A DNA stretch of 64,000 nucleotides. Source: Podochytrium sp. JEL0797 (lineage: Eukaryota; Chytridiomycota; Chytridiomycetes; Chytridiales; Chytriomycetaceae). Under the pieces are notes generated by a model. It saw only the letters and a list, made by a program, of their open reading frames with translations. It did not search any database and was not told the DNA's origin. Made by a program: the position numbers and the translations under genes. This document shows positions 34,913 through 46,744 of this stretch, piece by piece. Positions within the stretch are counted from its first letter, which is position 1. Each line of letters opens with the position of its first letter. The stretch covers positions 23,359-87,358 of the forward strand of contig JADGJG010000020.1 of assembly GCA_027596195.1 (NCBI GenBank), read 5' to 3'.

Positions 34913-36999
34913 ATGTCCACCAACAAAACCACCGCACTGCATCGCCTTCACTCTTCGGCCTCATTCCACAACAGTTCGACTCTTCCCGCCGAGGCATTTG
35001 TCTGTTCGCGAGAAGAGGTACGCACCGCAGAAACGCCGCTTCCTCCGACAATCATGACCGTACTGTGCTTTGTCATCTTCTGTGAACCTGTCTCCATGAC
35101 CATCCTGTGTGAGTCGCTGTTCGAGCTGTTCTCGATCCCCACGCCCAATTAACGCGTACCTTCCAAAAGTTCCCTTCATCTTCTTCATGGTCAAAGACTT
35201 TGACCTTCCCGGCGGTGAAAAGGAAGTCGGCTTCTACGTCGGTTTCATTGCGAGTTCCTTTTCACTGGCCCAATTCATGACGAGTTTGATGTGGGGATGG
35301 GTTAGTGATCGCGTTGGGAGGCGGCCCGTGTTGCTGGTTGGGTTGCTCGGAAACGCGGTGTCGTTGATCCTGTTTGGACAAGCCAAGACGCTGCGGATGG
35401 CGATTGCTTCGCGCATGTTGTGGTGAGTGTCTTTATTTTTGACAGGGTGATCACGGCCTTTGAAGTTTTGAAGATCACACGGCAATTGCAAACCCAATTG
35501 CGATTGGCTCGCATGAGTGGAATCGCGCGCCTTTGAGTGTTTCTCGATCACGTGTCTCCGCAGCAGCAAACTCAAATCCACCGCTGAAATATCTAAAACA
35601 AACACACACCCATAGCGGATTCCTCAACGGCAACGTCGGCATCGCCAAATGCATCATTGGCGAAATCACAGACTCCACCAACCAATCCTTTGGTTTCTCT
35701 CTAATCGGCATCATGTGGTCCGTCGGCACAATCTTTGGCCCCATGATTGGCGGATGCCTCACAAGCCCCGTCACTCAATTCCCTTGGTTCTTTGACGGCT
35801 GGGAGTCCGGCGTGTTGGGATGGTGTCGCGAATTTCTCGAAACGAATCCGTACTTTTTGCCGTGTGGATTGAGTGCTTTCGTGAGTCTTGTGGGGTTTGG
35901 GATTGGGTTTTTCTATATGGAGGAGACGAATCCGAGGATAAAGGGGTATGTTGCGGTTGGGGTGGAAGTGCATTGTGGCGGGGATGAGTTGGAGGAGGGG
36001 ACGGGGTGTGGGGTTGTAGAAAGTGTGACGGGATGTGGGAGTACGGAAAATGGAGCGAGATGTGGGAGGGACGTTTTTGAGCAAGGAAAGCTGAAGGGTC
36101 GAGTTCTCGACCCCGAACGAGACGCTGCCAACGCGCGAACCTCTGTAGAGACCATGGTGGTTGGAGAATCCTCTGCCTCGCTCTCTGTTCTCGAAATCGA
36201 AGACACCACCAACGCATGCTGTCACAACCACCCTCCAACCCAACTCCGCCGCGAAAATCCCGAACTCGGATCCTCATTAACTGCTGCAATTGAACCTGAC
36301 TCCAACTCTTACCCCACTTCCTCCTTCAACTCCTCCTCCATCATGTCCATCATCGCTTATACCCTCCTCGCCCTCCACACCATCACCCTCGACGAAGCTT
36401 TCTCCCTCTGGATCGTATCCCCCCCAATCGACGGCGGCCTCGGATACTCGAGCTCCGACGTCGGAATCGCACTCTCCCTCATTGGCGTGATTGGTCTCCA
36501 CATGCAACTCGTCACGTACCCTCACCTCACGCGGACTTACTCACCTACCACCCTCTTCCGTGCCGGTGCAATTCTCTATATAATCCCATACCTCGCATTC
36601 CCAATTCTGTCAGGAACAATCAACCCCGCCCTCTCCAATAAATCCATCGTATGGACCCTCCTCCTCGCCACCCTAACACTCCGCCAGTTCTGCAGTGTCC
36701 TCACGTACACATCCATCTTCATTCTCATCAACAACAGCGCCACCCCCAACACACTTGGAGTCGTGAACGGGGTCGCGCAGACGAGTGCCGCGTTTGTGAG
36801 GACTGTCGGGCCTGCTTGTGGGGGTGTGTTGTGGGCGTGGAGTATTACGAATGGGGCCGGGTTTCCGTTTAATTATTGGTTTGTGTTTGAGGTGGTGGTT
36901 GTGGGGGCGGGGGTGTTGGTTGTGCAGAGTTTGTTTTTGGGGGAGGAGGAGGAGGGGAGGGGGGAGGGTGGTGGTGGTGGGTTTGGGGTCGGACATTGA
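34913..36999 (+). CDS. MFS transporter, DHA1/ZIFL-like
   Basis: Exons 34913-35108, 35170-35422 and 35616-36999 give 610 residues with about 12 membrane helices. After helix 1 comes FPFIFFMVKDF, and between helices 2 and 3 the MFS signature GWVSDRVGRRPVLLVG. FGPMIGG in helix 5 is the antiporter motif C of drug:H+ antiporters. Overall the first half resembles zinc-induced-facilitator-like and DHA1 transporters. The central loop between helices 6 and 7 is very long, about 130 residues, Cys- and Ser-rich, and could be regulatory. The substrate is unknown. An upstream in-frame ATG at 34847 would add 22 residues. Confidence 0.85.
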
Positions 37000-37565
37000 T
37001 GATGAAGGTCCTTCTCATTTTCTATATTTATTAGTGTGTTGGGGATGGAGAAACTAATATTCGCATTTTTTGAATTTCGTAAAAGGTACTCAAAAGTGTA
37101 TAAAAGATTTTCTCTTCACCGGTTGATTCACGAATGGAAATTGGACGCCAAAAAACACGTATAGCCGCCAGCAACAATTAAAACACCGCAGAAAAATCGT
37201 TCCGCCAGCTGTTAGAAACCAAGGTACGAATTTCCGAGTGTAGACACCTTTTTGGAATATTATTATGCTTTGTGTTACTTTGGATTGGGTATCAGCACAA
37301 TTTCAAACCGAGCACAGAGTCGCACAGAAACATCCTGAATGAGAGCCGTAAATTGTGTGATCTGATTCCGAGAAATGGTGATTATAGAGTTCTACTGGAT
37401 TCGCGCAGTCTCTGTTGGACTGCCCCACCTTTTATTCACTACCTCGTTGACGGGGTGCACCAAGCAAGAGCTGTTTCCTTCTCATTGTCGTTGCATTTTT
37501 CACTGCCGCGACGAAACGCTTTTTGAATGTCGGCGCATTCTTTTTTTGGACATTTCTTTCGAGAA
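37000..37565. other. Intergenic, no supported gene
   Basis: A 565-base stretch after the MFS gene. Short frames only; the right part is presumably the promoter of the GIY-YIG gene. Confidence 0.4.
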
Positions 37566-38704
37566 ATGCCTCCAACTTGTCAAGCAACTGTAGTACGCAC
37601 AAATCTACCCTGCACGAAACCAGCAAAAGAAAACGGATATTGTGGCGTCCACAAAAATCAAGCCAATAATGTTAGACGCAAGTCAGCTTCGGAAAGTGAG
37701 TACCTTGTCCCTTTCCTGCAGGAATCATCCTGACTCAATTTCATAATAAAGAGCCCGTTGGCCAGCGTATTTGTATGGCCACTATAGGAAACACAAATGA
37801 ACACTGCACGCATCCAGCAAAAGAAAACGGATATTGTGGCGTCCACAAAAATAAAGTCAGTGATGTGAAACACAAGTCGCCTTCACAAGGTGAGTACTGA
37901 CCCTTTCCTGGTCAAGTATCTCCACTTAATTTCTTGATAAAGAGCCCGCTGGCCAGCGTATTTGTATGGCCACTATAGGAAACACAAATGAACACTGCAC
38001 GCATCCAGCAAAAGAAAACGGATATTGCGGTGTGCACAAAAATAAAGTCAGTGATGTGAGACACAAGTCAGCTTCGGAAGGTGAGTACTGTCCCTTTCAT
38101 GCTCGATGCATCTAAACTTAATTTCTTGACAAAGAGCCCGCGAGCCAGCATATTTGCAAAGCCACCAATGAATCCAAAAACCGACAGTGTACAAATCCAG
38201 CAAAAGAAAACGGATATTGCGGCATCCACAAAAATTCGAAAGGATCCCATCATGATGCAGGAGATCGAGTGATTCCAGGCAGGGAGCCATACTGGAATAT
38301 CCAATACTACAAAGCACAAGTTGAAATGGGTCCTGTTCTTGATGATTGCATGGGTTACATTTACGTCAAAACTCAAATCGAGCCTGGAAATGAGAAGGTA
38401 AAAATTGGGCGTACGATCGATCTTGAGAAACGGCGTGTTGCTGGTTTAGAATATCGATGGAGTACGCCGAATATGGTGAAAAATCACCGCCGATTGGAAA
38501 AGGCTGTGCATCATTTATTGGATTCGAAACATATTCCGAAGGATTCACCGGAAATCAAAGTTATGGATGGTAGAACGGAATGGTTTGCTATAAGTAAGTT
38601 TTGTAGTTGAAAACTATTCATTTTAGAATCTCATCACTAAAATAGGCGTCAATGAAGCTAAAAATGCTATTCAGTGGGCGATGAGAGACCAATTATTTAT
38701 GTGA
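37566..38704 (+). CDS. GIY-YIG (T5orf172-like) protein with four Cys/His modules
   Basis: Exons 37566-37695, 37752-37889, 37943-38080, 38135-38593 and 38646-38704 give 307 residues. Each of the first four exons encodes one copy of a small module with the pattern C-x(9-10)-C-T-x-P-A-K-E-N-G-Y-C-G-[VI]-H-K, spacing suited to binding one zinc ion. The fourth exon continues into a GIY-YIG-type domain: GYIYV at about 209-213, VKIGRT near 224-229, R230s EKRR, and the conserved Glu in RRLEKAVHHLL. T5orf172/DUF1766 proteins are predicted nucleases found in fungi, phages and large DNA viruses. Nuclease activity and DNA binding by the zinc modules are inference. All introns here fall in phase 1, allowing modules to be copied as units. 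Confidence 0.8.
37740..38134 (+). repeat. Tandem duplication of an intron-exon unit
   Basis: Units of 191 bases starting at 37752 and 37943 are nearly identical, including the 138-base exon and flanking intron ends (gataaagagcccg...ggtgagtact). A third, diverged copy begins at 38135. The near identity of the middle two shows the duplication is recent. Confidence 0.88.
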
Positions 38705-39285
38705 TCTACGGCTGTGGGATTGGAAAGGGGCCACAGGCTGTGACGGAGCAGTTTTGGAAGGGGCAACATAGTAGTTTGTCGAATGTTGATTTCTTTATGA
38801 ATTTTTATGTCAGTTTCGGAAACAATCCAGCTCGCCGGCGCCAAACACAGGCACACACACTGAGGGATTCCGATTGATGTATCTTCGTCCGTAGGAGTAA
38901 CGCGTATTGATGAGGAGATCGCGGCGCGGGCCGGCGTTCTTTCGAATAAATGGTGAGAGCGTTTTGTTGGCAGTCTCATAAAGACAAGAAGCGAACTGTG
39001 AGTGTCAGTGGAGTTTTGGAAGGGGGTATGGAGGAGGCTCAGTAAGCGATCGCGATAGCAAACGATGCGATAATGCGTGATGCCTGGAGCTCTAAGAGTG
39101 GGTCTCTTTTTAAGTTTGCGCGCAGAGTCGCGAATGCCGCGTATCTTAACAGGGAAAACATGGTACTGGGAATGGATGCCGAGCGAATGAGTTGGAATCT
39201 CTTTCCCCCTCCCCTGATTAAATTTCATTTTGTTTCTCGCTTTGCAGCTCCACAAATAGAATTTTTTTCATCGATCAACACCCAA
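38705..39285. other. Intergenic, no supported gene
   Basis: A minus-strand frame of 194 codons (39255-38671) covers it but has no recognisable domain, is rich in basic residues and overlaps the end of the GIY-YIG gene, so it is probably chance. The right end must hold the promoter of the next glycosyltransferase. Confidence 0.4.
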
Positions 39286-40801
39286 ATGCAATGCCTCCAA
39301 TCCCTCACCCGCCTTCTCCCCCGCCGACGCCGCCTCTTCCTCCCCACTCTCATCACAATCACTCTCCTCCTCGTCCTCTCCACATCCCTTCCCCCTCTCC
39401 CCACCGCACCACCCCTCCATATAACCCCACGATCGAACCTCACCCACCTTTTCGCCAACGCCACCATCGCCGCCCGCATCCTCTCAAAAACCAACCCAAC
39501 CTACAACCGCTTCGCCATCGCCCTCAAATCCGGATCTGAAACGTTCCCACTCCGCACCCCGGCACAATTCGACACGTTCCTCGCACGCGCAAGGAATGTT
39601 CTCGTGGTTGGAGAGTCGGACGCTGTCTCAGAAGTTCATGGGAGGAAAATGTGGGATGTGTATCATGGTGTTGCGGGAGACGCGAGGCGGCGGTTGGGCG
39701 AGAAGGGGGTCAAGGTTGCGGAGGGGAGGAAGGGCAAGTTGAAGTTGGATATGGGGGACGGGGTTTCGGATGTGGTGGTTGGGGGTGGGGATGCGGGGGG
39801 GAAGAGTGCAGAGGATACCGGAAAGGCGGGGTGGTTTGGGAATGAAGGGTGGCGGGCGGATGCGCACAAGGTTTGTTTGTTTGCGGTTTCGAAATTGCGA
39901 TCTCATCTGACACGTTTTTGTTTTTAGAATTTGCCCGCATTTGTGCTGTTGTACAACACTTTCCCTGATGCAGAATGGTACATTATGATTGACGATGATT
40001 CGTACCTCTTTCTTGAATCCCTGCACCGCCTTACACAACCCCTCAACCCGCTTCGCGCACACTACCTCGGCCAAGCCAACAAATTCCAAGGATGCGACGA
40101 CATTACACGCATGGGTGCAGGCCCTCCCATCGCACAAGGCGGGTCCGGAATCGTTCTCTCGCAAGGAGCCATGCGAGTCCTCTTGAACCGCGTGGATACG
40201 TGTATCGTGCAGTACGAGGAGTGTTGGGCGGGGGATATACGCACGGCGTTGTGTTTGAGGGACGGTGGGGTGAGGTTGACGCATGCTCGCGGGTTCAATG
40301 GGTGGCCGCCGCAAGAGAATTTTGTGTTTTCGGAGGAGGCGTGTGAAGTGCCTGTAACGTATCATCATGTGCTTCCTGAGCAGGTTAGTGTGTGTGTGGG
40401 TGTTTGCCTGTATGCATTCTGGGAATACCGCGTCGAAAACTGACTTGGGAAATCCACAAACACAACAGATGTACAAGCTTCACGAAATCGAAACCTCCAC
40501 ACCTCACGCCCAACTAACCTCTGCCCACATGTACCACACATTCCTGCATCCCCTCACCGACACCACTGCAACGCAATTCCGCGACCGCAACACGGAACGA
40601 AAGGGCAAGCCGTACAAAAATTTTCGCACTTCCACATTCGAGGAATGCGAACGCGCTTGTGTGCGCGACACGCGGCGCTGTGTGAGTTGGTTTCATGACG
40701 ACAAGAAGCGGTGTTGGTTGAAAAAGACGCCAGGTGGGAAGGATGGGAAGGTTGGGGTGTGGAGTGGGGTGATACCAGGGAGGTATATTTGTCAAAAGTA
40801 A
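39286..40801 (+). CDS. Fringe-like glycosyltransferase (GT31) with PAN-type module, copy 3
   Basis: Exons 39286-39870, 39928-40383 and 40469-40801 give 457 residues. A very basic start (LPRRRRLF) precedes the membrane helix at about 20-35, orienting it as type II. The stem is long and Gly-rich (GGGDAGGKS). The core has DDD at 217-219 (MIDDDSYLFLES), GQANKFQGCDDI, AQGGSGIVLSQGAM, CWAGDIRTALCLRDGGV. Unlike copies 1 and 2, the whole core after DAHK is one exon, and the linker plus Cys module (CERACVRDTRRCVSW...PGRYIC) is a separate phase-0 exon starting at the conserved MYKLHE. That exon border is shared with copies 4 and 5. Donor and acceptor sugars are unknown. Confidence 0.85.
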
Positions 40802-40867
40802 TAATATAGAATCAACACGGAGAAGAATATGTTTATCAGACTTTGAGAATTCGAGGATAAGGACCGT

Positions 40868-41338
40868 ATGTGCAGCTGGCTGGCCTCGTCAAGATTCTAC
40901 AGGAGAAGCTGGATGCCAACATAATGGAGCCAGGGTTTGGCAGCTACAGTGCATCCTTCTTCCTTGTCCCCAAGAAGGATGGAGCGTTGCGGTTTTTTCA
41001 GGATCTCCAACCGCTGAACGCAGTCACTGTCCGCGATGCTGGTGTCCCGCCTGCTGTTGAAGAGGTTGTCAACGAGTACACTGGGCTCGCCATCTACTCT
41101 CCTCTGGATTGCCACTTGTGGTACGATCAGTTCACGCTTCACCCAGATTCGCGCGACCTCACGGCTATTACTACGCCGTTGGGTTTGATGCGGATGGTCT
41201 CTCTCCCTCAAGGTTGGACAAACTCGGTCGCTATCAACAGACTCGACCAATCCCAGAAAATGAATAACCGGGCTCCTTGCAGGCAAGGAATGACGCGAAT
41301 TCAACTCTTGATGCAGGGAGCACTGCGATGCAGGTCTT
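40868..41338 (+). mobile_element. Truncated Ty3/gypsy reverse transcriptase relic
   Basis: An open frame of about 156 codons matches the N-terminal half of a Ty3/gypsy reverse transcriptase: a leading LQEKLDANIMEPGFGSYSA block, FFLVPKKDGALRFFQDLQPLN, VTVRDAGVPP, YSPLDCHLWYDQ (with the first catalytic Asp), HPDSRDLTA..TPLGL and LPQGWTNS. It ends before the YxDD box; RNase H, integrase, gag and LTRs are not seen nearby. The frame is still open, so the fragment is either young or by chance unbroken. It cannot move by itself. Confidence 0.85.
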
Positions 41339-42619
41339 GAAGAACTCTTGTATGGAGGGACGTGACAAACTGCTGTTGTTTTCCTGTCAGAGTCATGTGG
41401 TAGAATTGGACAAGAAGAGGGGCATGCAGAGGAATTCAACAACAAGAGGGACATGCGGTAGATTTGACAACGGGTTGGCGTGAGTGACGGTATGTGACCG
41501 AATTTGACAACAAGTGAAACTGAGCGCTTGAGGGTATCCATGCAGAGGATTTGACTTGAGTGTTTGAGGGCATGAATGCAGAGAAGTCGACTCAGATGGT
41601 CCAGACAGAACCCCAGCATGTCTTCAGTGTGAGCTGTCAAATGCAACGAGTAGTGAGCTCCCCCAGGATCACAAATCAAACTCGTGCGACCAGCAGTTGC
41701 CTCCAGAACTACACAGATGCATCCAGATCGTGACGCCAAACATGGCTGCTTGCTGAACAGAGTAGCCAGACCTGGGTTGTGCATTGGTAAAGCAGCTTAA
41801 GTACATATGTGGCAAATTTCAAGTGGCAAAGGGGAGCTGGGAGGGGAAAGAAGGGAAAGCTCACGTTCATAAGCGAAGGCCGAAGCCCGATTTTTCCGGT
41901 GTCCACTCAGAGTAATTGCTCATCTAGTCGCGAAGGAAGTAGTAGGTGAGAGAATTGGGGAGTCCATAGGTACCAGGTGGAATGCCAGGGTAGGTGGGAG
42001 AAGCGGCAGGCTCGAATTGCGGCGGTGAATGGGATGGGTCCAAGCACTTAAACCAGGCAAATCGAATAGCACTAACGGCCACAATCAATGGTGCGTCCAA
42101 GGTATTTGCTGGATAGCCAGGTTGGCCAACCTACTCTCTCAATAGCCAGACCGACTCTCAGAGCTTCATTTTGGCCAGGATCGGTGGTGTAGAGGTTGAT
42201 GCGGTTGGTGTCAAAGGAACCAAGGTTCTGCGGCATCTACTCCTTGATCTTCTTGATAAAGCCGCCAACATTGCGGCACCCTTCCGTGGAGACTTCGACG
42301 GCTCTGCTGCTACTGCTGGCAAACTTTGTCGTCGGTGCATGGAATCACGGTTTGGTTGCGAGATCCCTGGATTTCGTCCCACAGTCCATCTTTGGATACT
42401 GACATAGTGGTTCAATTTCTCTCGAATCTGAGAGGAAAGGATTCTTGATTTCAGGGTTCAAATTTTTGGTCCCTCCATATAATAATAGAAAGTGATTTCC
42501 TATTCAAAATCTCTTTCAGAAGAGAACCACAAGTGAGTAAAAACGAAACATGAGAAGGGGATCGTTTTCGAACATGGAAGGGTGTCAGTTCCTGCATTTT
42601 TTTCAATCCTCATCCCCTA
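41339..42619. other. Long non-coding stretch with one odd minus-strand frame
   Basis: No gene is supported. From about 41340 to 41600 short phrases recur (ggcatgcagagga, gaatttgacaaca), suggesting degraded repeats. On the minus strand, an open frame from about 42132 to the stop at 41924 encodes IRFAWFKCLDPSHSPPQFEP and then a Pro/Tyr-rich tail; it has no start and no known match. A 78-codon plus-strand frame at 42171-42407 is likely chance. The last 100 bases should be the promoter of the next gene. Confidence 0.4.
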
Positions 42620-44180
42620 ATGCAAATTCGACACCGACTCCTCGCGGCGCTTGGAATCCTGGTTACGTTCCTTGGTCTCTTTGAGCTCGCCACCAACCTC
42701 TCCCTGGGACCCACCACCCCAAAGCCTGTGGAATCCACCTTTTCCAATGCCACGTTTGCCGTTGCCGTCAAAACGTCTCATTCGCGCATGTACGACACGA
42801 TCCCGATCCTCATGGCCACGTCCCTGGTCTCCCTCGATGCACGCACCCTCGTCCTCGGCGACGTGGGCAACTCGTTCGTGGGCGGCGTGGCCATCGTCGA
42901 TGTGGTGACGGGGCTTTACGACAAGACCAAGAAGCGGCTGCTGCACAAACAGGACCTGAACGACGAGGCCATTCCAGAGTATCTGATCGACAGTGCGGGC
43001 GAGGATGCAGAGTTCCACGATACGACGCAGTTTGATGCGAATGTGCGGTTGAGGAGGAGGAATCCCGTCGAGAAGGCGGATGACGAGGTGTATACAGACA
43101 AGAAGAAGGCGGGCGATCTCGTGGTCACGAAAGAGTATTCGTCGCATGTCGATCCACACAAGAACTTGGCGGGGCTGCAGCTGTTGTATGAAAAGTTTCC
43201 TGACACCGATTGGTTCCTGTTGATCAACGATGATACCACGGTGGTATTTCACAATCTGAGGCATTTTATCAAACATTTGGATCCCGAGAAGCCGTTTTAT
43301 ATTGGAAAACCGACCGACTGGAAGGTGTGTTTCAGTGTGGGACTCATTCTCGAAACTGACGCCTGAACAGCGGACTTATGATTACTAATCGTTGATTTGG
43401 TGGTTAATAGGGATGTGACGGCGTCACACAGCCCGGTGAGGGTCCCGTGATTGGAATCGGTGCGTCTGGAATCCTCGTTTCGAGGGGAGGCATGAAGGCC
43501 CTCTCGGTCGTGATTGAATCATGTATTCTCAAATACAGCACCTGTTTCGGTACGTTTTTCATTTGTGTGTGCCATGCATCCCGTTCCCGTATGTTAAGAG
43601 TCTTTTTTGACTCTAGGTGGAGATATCCGCACGGGCCTCTGTTTCCGCGACGCTGGCGTCAAACTCACATGGGAAAACAACTTCAACCTCGAACCCCCGT
43701 TTGGCGAAGAGTTTACATACCCGGACGATCCATGCGATGTTCCGCACACGTTTGGCGCGTCGTTGGCGGAAGATGTGAGTTCAATTCATATTTTGGCACC
43801 ATCTTGATACTACCGCATGCTTACAATTATGTTGCCAGATGGTTCAAATGTCCACCCTCGAACACCTGCACTCCCAAAAACACCCCCACACCCCACTCAC
43901 CATGGGCCACCTCTACAAAGCCACCTCCAACGCCACAACCTCGCTCGTCAAACACAACATGGATCGACCCGGTGGAGCGTACCGCGTCCTTCGAATTGGT
44001 GACGCGCAGTCCTGCGAATTGGCGTGTCGACGCGATCGTAAGAAGTGCGTCGCGTGGGTCGTGGATTATAGCAAAAAGTGCTTGTTGAAGACGACCCCGG
44101 GGAGGATGAAGAAGCGGAAAGGGGTGGTGAGTGGGGTGTTGGTGGAGAGGTATACGTGTCGAAGGAAATTGGATTTGTGA
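42620..44180 (+). CDS. Fringe-like glycosyltransferase (GT31) with PAN-type module, copy 4
   Basis: Exons 42620-43324, 43411-43549, 43617-43774 and 43839-44180 give 447 residues. A type II helix lies at about 7-24. The metal site reads NDD (LLINDDTTVVFHN, residues 203-205) rather than DDD, so one ligand has changed. Other core blocks are GCDGVTQPGEGP, IGASGILVSRGGM and CFGGDIRTGLCFRDAGV. An intron splits CFG|GDIR, exactly as in copy 6, and both share the FYIGK/YYIGK..WKGC block, so copies 4 and 6 form one subgroup. The Cys module is complete (CELACRRDRKKCVAW to VERYTC). Catalysis is less certain than for copies 1-3 and 5. Confidence 0.83.
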
Positions 44181-44690
44181 GGGTTGGAGGAGGGGGGTGG
44201 TTTGTGGCCTTGGTGGAATAGAATTGGGTTATTGCATTATTGGGAGGGGGTGGGTGGCGGAGGAAGGACCTTTCTCTTTGCGTTTTATGTTTTTGAAACG
44301 ATAATTGGAAATGACGATTGGAAATGATGCATGTATTTTGATGTCGGAACAAACCAATCTTTGGCTTGTGGACAAGCCCACACAAGCCTTTAAAGAGCTT
44401 TCGCGAGGCAGCAACTCAAGGTTCTTTTGCGTTGGTTCCTCCTCTATTTCTACCTCAACAACTGGTGTGAACATTTAAAAGAAGAATTAAGTAAAAATAC
44501 GCGACAACATTGATTCCAAGAAAGGGTGATATTCGGGTGTGAATTCCTCGTATTTCTTTTGACGTTGGGATTTCTAAAGCTTCCATTTGGCAGCGCCAAG
44601 AAATTGAAACCGCCATCGTTGCCACAAAAAATCTCATTTCCCCTCTGAATACGGCCAGTGGACACACAAGCCCAAACTCGAACAAGAAAG
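44181..44690. other. Intergenic, no supported gene
   Basis: About 510 bases between two glycosyltransferase genes. No coding frame of interest; presumably a terminator and a promoter. Confidence 0.4.
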
Positions 44691-46275
44691 ATGCGGAAAC
44701 CACTGCAACTTTTCACCATCGCTGCCGCCTTGCTCCTCTTTTGCTTTCTGCTGTCCCGCCTCAGCCAGATGGTTCGATCTGATCCCTTCCAACCTGAAAC
44801 CTGGCCAGAGAAGGAAGCCAAGATCCGGGCACTTGATAACCAACCGATGCCGCTTGACAATCACTTGGTACCTGCGAATACCCAACCAGTGGATCGTCTT
44901 CGGATGCAAGATGACCATCCAGCACCACTCCCGCCAATCAACGTGAGTGAAATTCAACTTAACTATTTTTGAGTCAAGCCTTACCCTTTTGTTTAGAAAC
45001 AACAACACCACCAAATGCGCTTCTCCCGCCTCGCCGTCGCCCTCAAATCCGGCCACGAAACCCTCCTCACGCGTGTCCCCATGCAACTCCTCACCACGCT
45101 CTCCCTGATTCCGAATTTGGTTATTGTGGGGGACACGCAGGGGTGGATAGCGGGTCGGGAGATGGTGGATGTGTATTCTGGGGTGTATGAGCGCGTGAGG
45201 GAGCGGGTGGGTGTGGGGAGGACGGTGGTGGAGAATGTGGGGAGGGTGCAGAAACGTGTCGTTGGTGGGGAGAAGGGGGTGAATCGGGTGGTGAGTGGGC
45301 AGGAGGTGAAGTCGAACGGATGGTAGAGTTGTTTTTTCTCCAATTGCATTGCTGGAGATCCACGAGGGCTGATTCATGAACTTCTGCAGGGTCACTGACG
45401 CGCACAAAAACCTTCCCGGGTTCCAACTGCTCGTTGACACATTTGCGGATATTGAAATCGACTGGTACATTATGATTGACGACGATTCCTACGTCTTCTG
45501 GGACAACCTCGAACTCTACCTTTCGACCCACGACCCTTCCGTCCCATACTTCACGGGCCGCAACAACTACTTCAAAGGATGCGACGGTGTCACCAATTTC
45601 AAAGACGGGCCTTACATCGCTCAAGGCGGCTCCGGAATTGTCATTTCACGTGGTGCGATGCTCCTCATGCGGGAAGGATTGGATGAATGTATTTTGAAGT
45701 ATGAGACGTGTTGGGCGGGGGATATAAGAACTGCGTTGTGCTTGAGAGATGTGGGGGTGAAGGTTACGTGGGGGGATGGGTTTTATCAGCACCCGCCGGG
45801 GGAGGAGGTTGTGTTTCCGGAGGAAGGGTGTGAGAGGGTGAATGTGTTTCATCATGTGTTGCCGGAGCAGGTATTACAATCTTCGCCCAACTGATTCTGA
45901 TCCAATTCTGATTCTCCTTCATTGTAGATGCAACAACTCTGGCAAATCGAACAATCCACTAAATCCCCCTCCACAAACCGCACACTCACCCCCATCGCAT
46001 CCATCCACAACGCGTTCCTCGGCAATACATCCACACGGATACCAAACCATACGCGTACGGGAGTTTACGACTTCAAAATCGTGACGGCGGTTCCTGACGC
46101 GTCCGTGTGTGAACGCGTTTGTATGGGAGAGAGCGGGTGTGTGTCGTGGACTTTTGAGGTGGGTGCGATGCGGTGTGGGTTGAAGAAGGGTATTGGGGCT
46201 TTGAAGGTGGAGGTAGGGTGGGAAACGGGGGTTGTGGGTGGGAGGTATTTGTGTGAGGGGAATCTCAATAGTTGA
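44691..46275 (+). CDS. Fringe-like glycosyltransferase (GT31) with PAN-type module, copy 5
   Basis: Exons 44691-44942, 44997-45322, 45390-45870 and 45928-46275 give 468 residues, the longest single-domain copy. Type II helix at about 6-22 followed by an 80-residue stem, part of it in a separate first exon. The core is canonical: VTDAHKNLPGFQLL, DDD at 223-225 (MIDDDSYVFWDN), YFKGCDGV, AQGGSGIVISRGAM, CWAGDIRTALCLRDVGV. The linker and Cys module (CERVCMGESGCVSW to GRYLC) form the last exon, as in copies 3 and 4. All expected catalytic residues are present, so it is a good candidate for an active Golgi enzyme. Confidence 0.86.
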
Positions 46276-46357
46276 ATATAGCGGCATCTCATCTCGTGAT
46301 CTTGCTTTGAATTAGAAATCTTGGTACAGAAGCAAATTCCAAAATCTACTATATCCA

Positions 46358-46640
46358 GGCCGAAATCGATTTTCTGGGTCAGTGGGTCTATTCCAAGCGA
46401 ATGAGGCACCCTCACGAGTTTGGAAACCCTATTCCTCGAGAAAACAGGGAGTTCACGGGTGAAATTCCGCAGCAACTTGAAAATCTCACTGCACTTGCAT
46501 GTTTTGTGGATCAGAAGCTTGCAACCAGGTTGGGTCAGATTCCACTTGAGCTCGGTCGACTCGCATACTTGGACGTTTGGGAACGCGTTGTTGTCATTCC
46601 TTGAGGGGAAGCTTCTTGCCGCTTCAACGTACTTCTCCAG
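46358..46640 (+). pseudogene. Relic of LRR gene 3' end
   Basis: Matches the neighbouring LRR gene at about 47670-47885: gaggcaccctcacgagtttgg, aaaacagggagtt.acgggtg, and an LRR reading REFTGEIPQQLENLTAL then GQIPLELGRLAYL. Several short deletions and at least one frame change separate it from the source. It is a partial direct duplicate lying about 1.3 kb upstream of its source. Confidence 0.8.
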
Positions 46641-46744
46641 GTTGGGTTGCAGACGGGAATTATAACGAAACCCTTAAATAGAGATTAAAAAGATTTTTTT
46701 CAATATTAATAATAATATCCGCCTGACATCCGCCCTATCCTCGC

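Noticed and set aside
38671..39255. Minus-strand open frame of 194 codons
   Set aside because: No domain, overlaps the last exon of the GIY-YIG gene, and is very rich in basic residues; probably chance.
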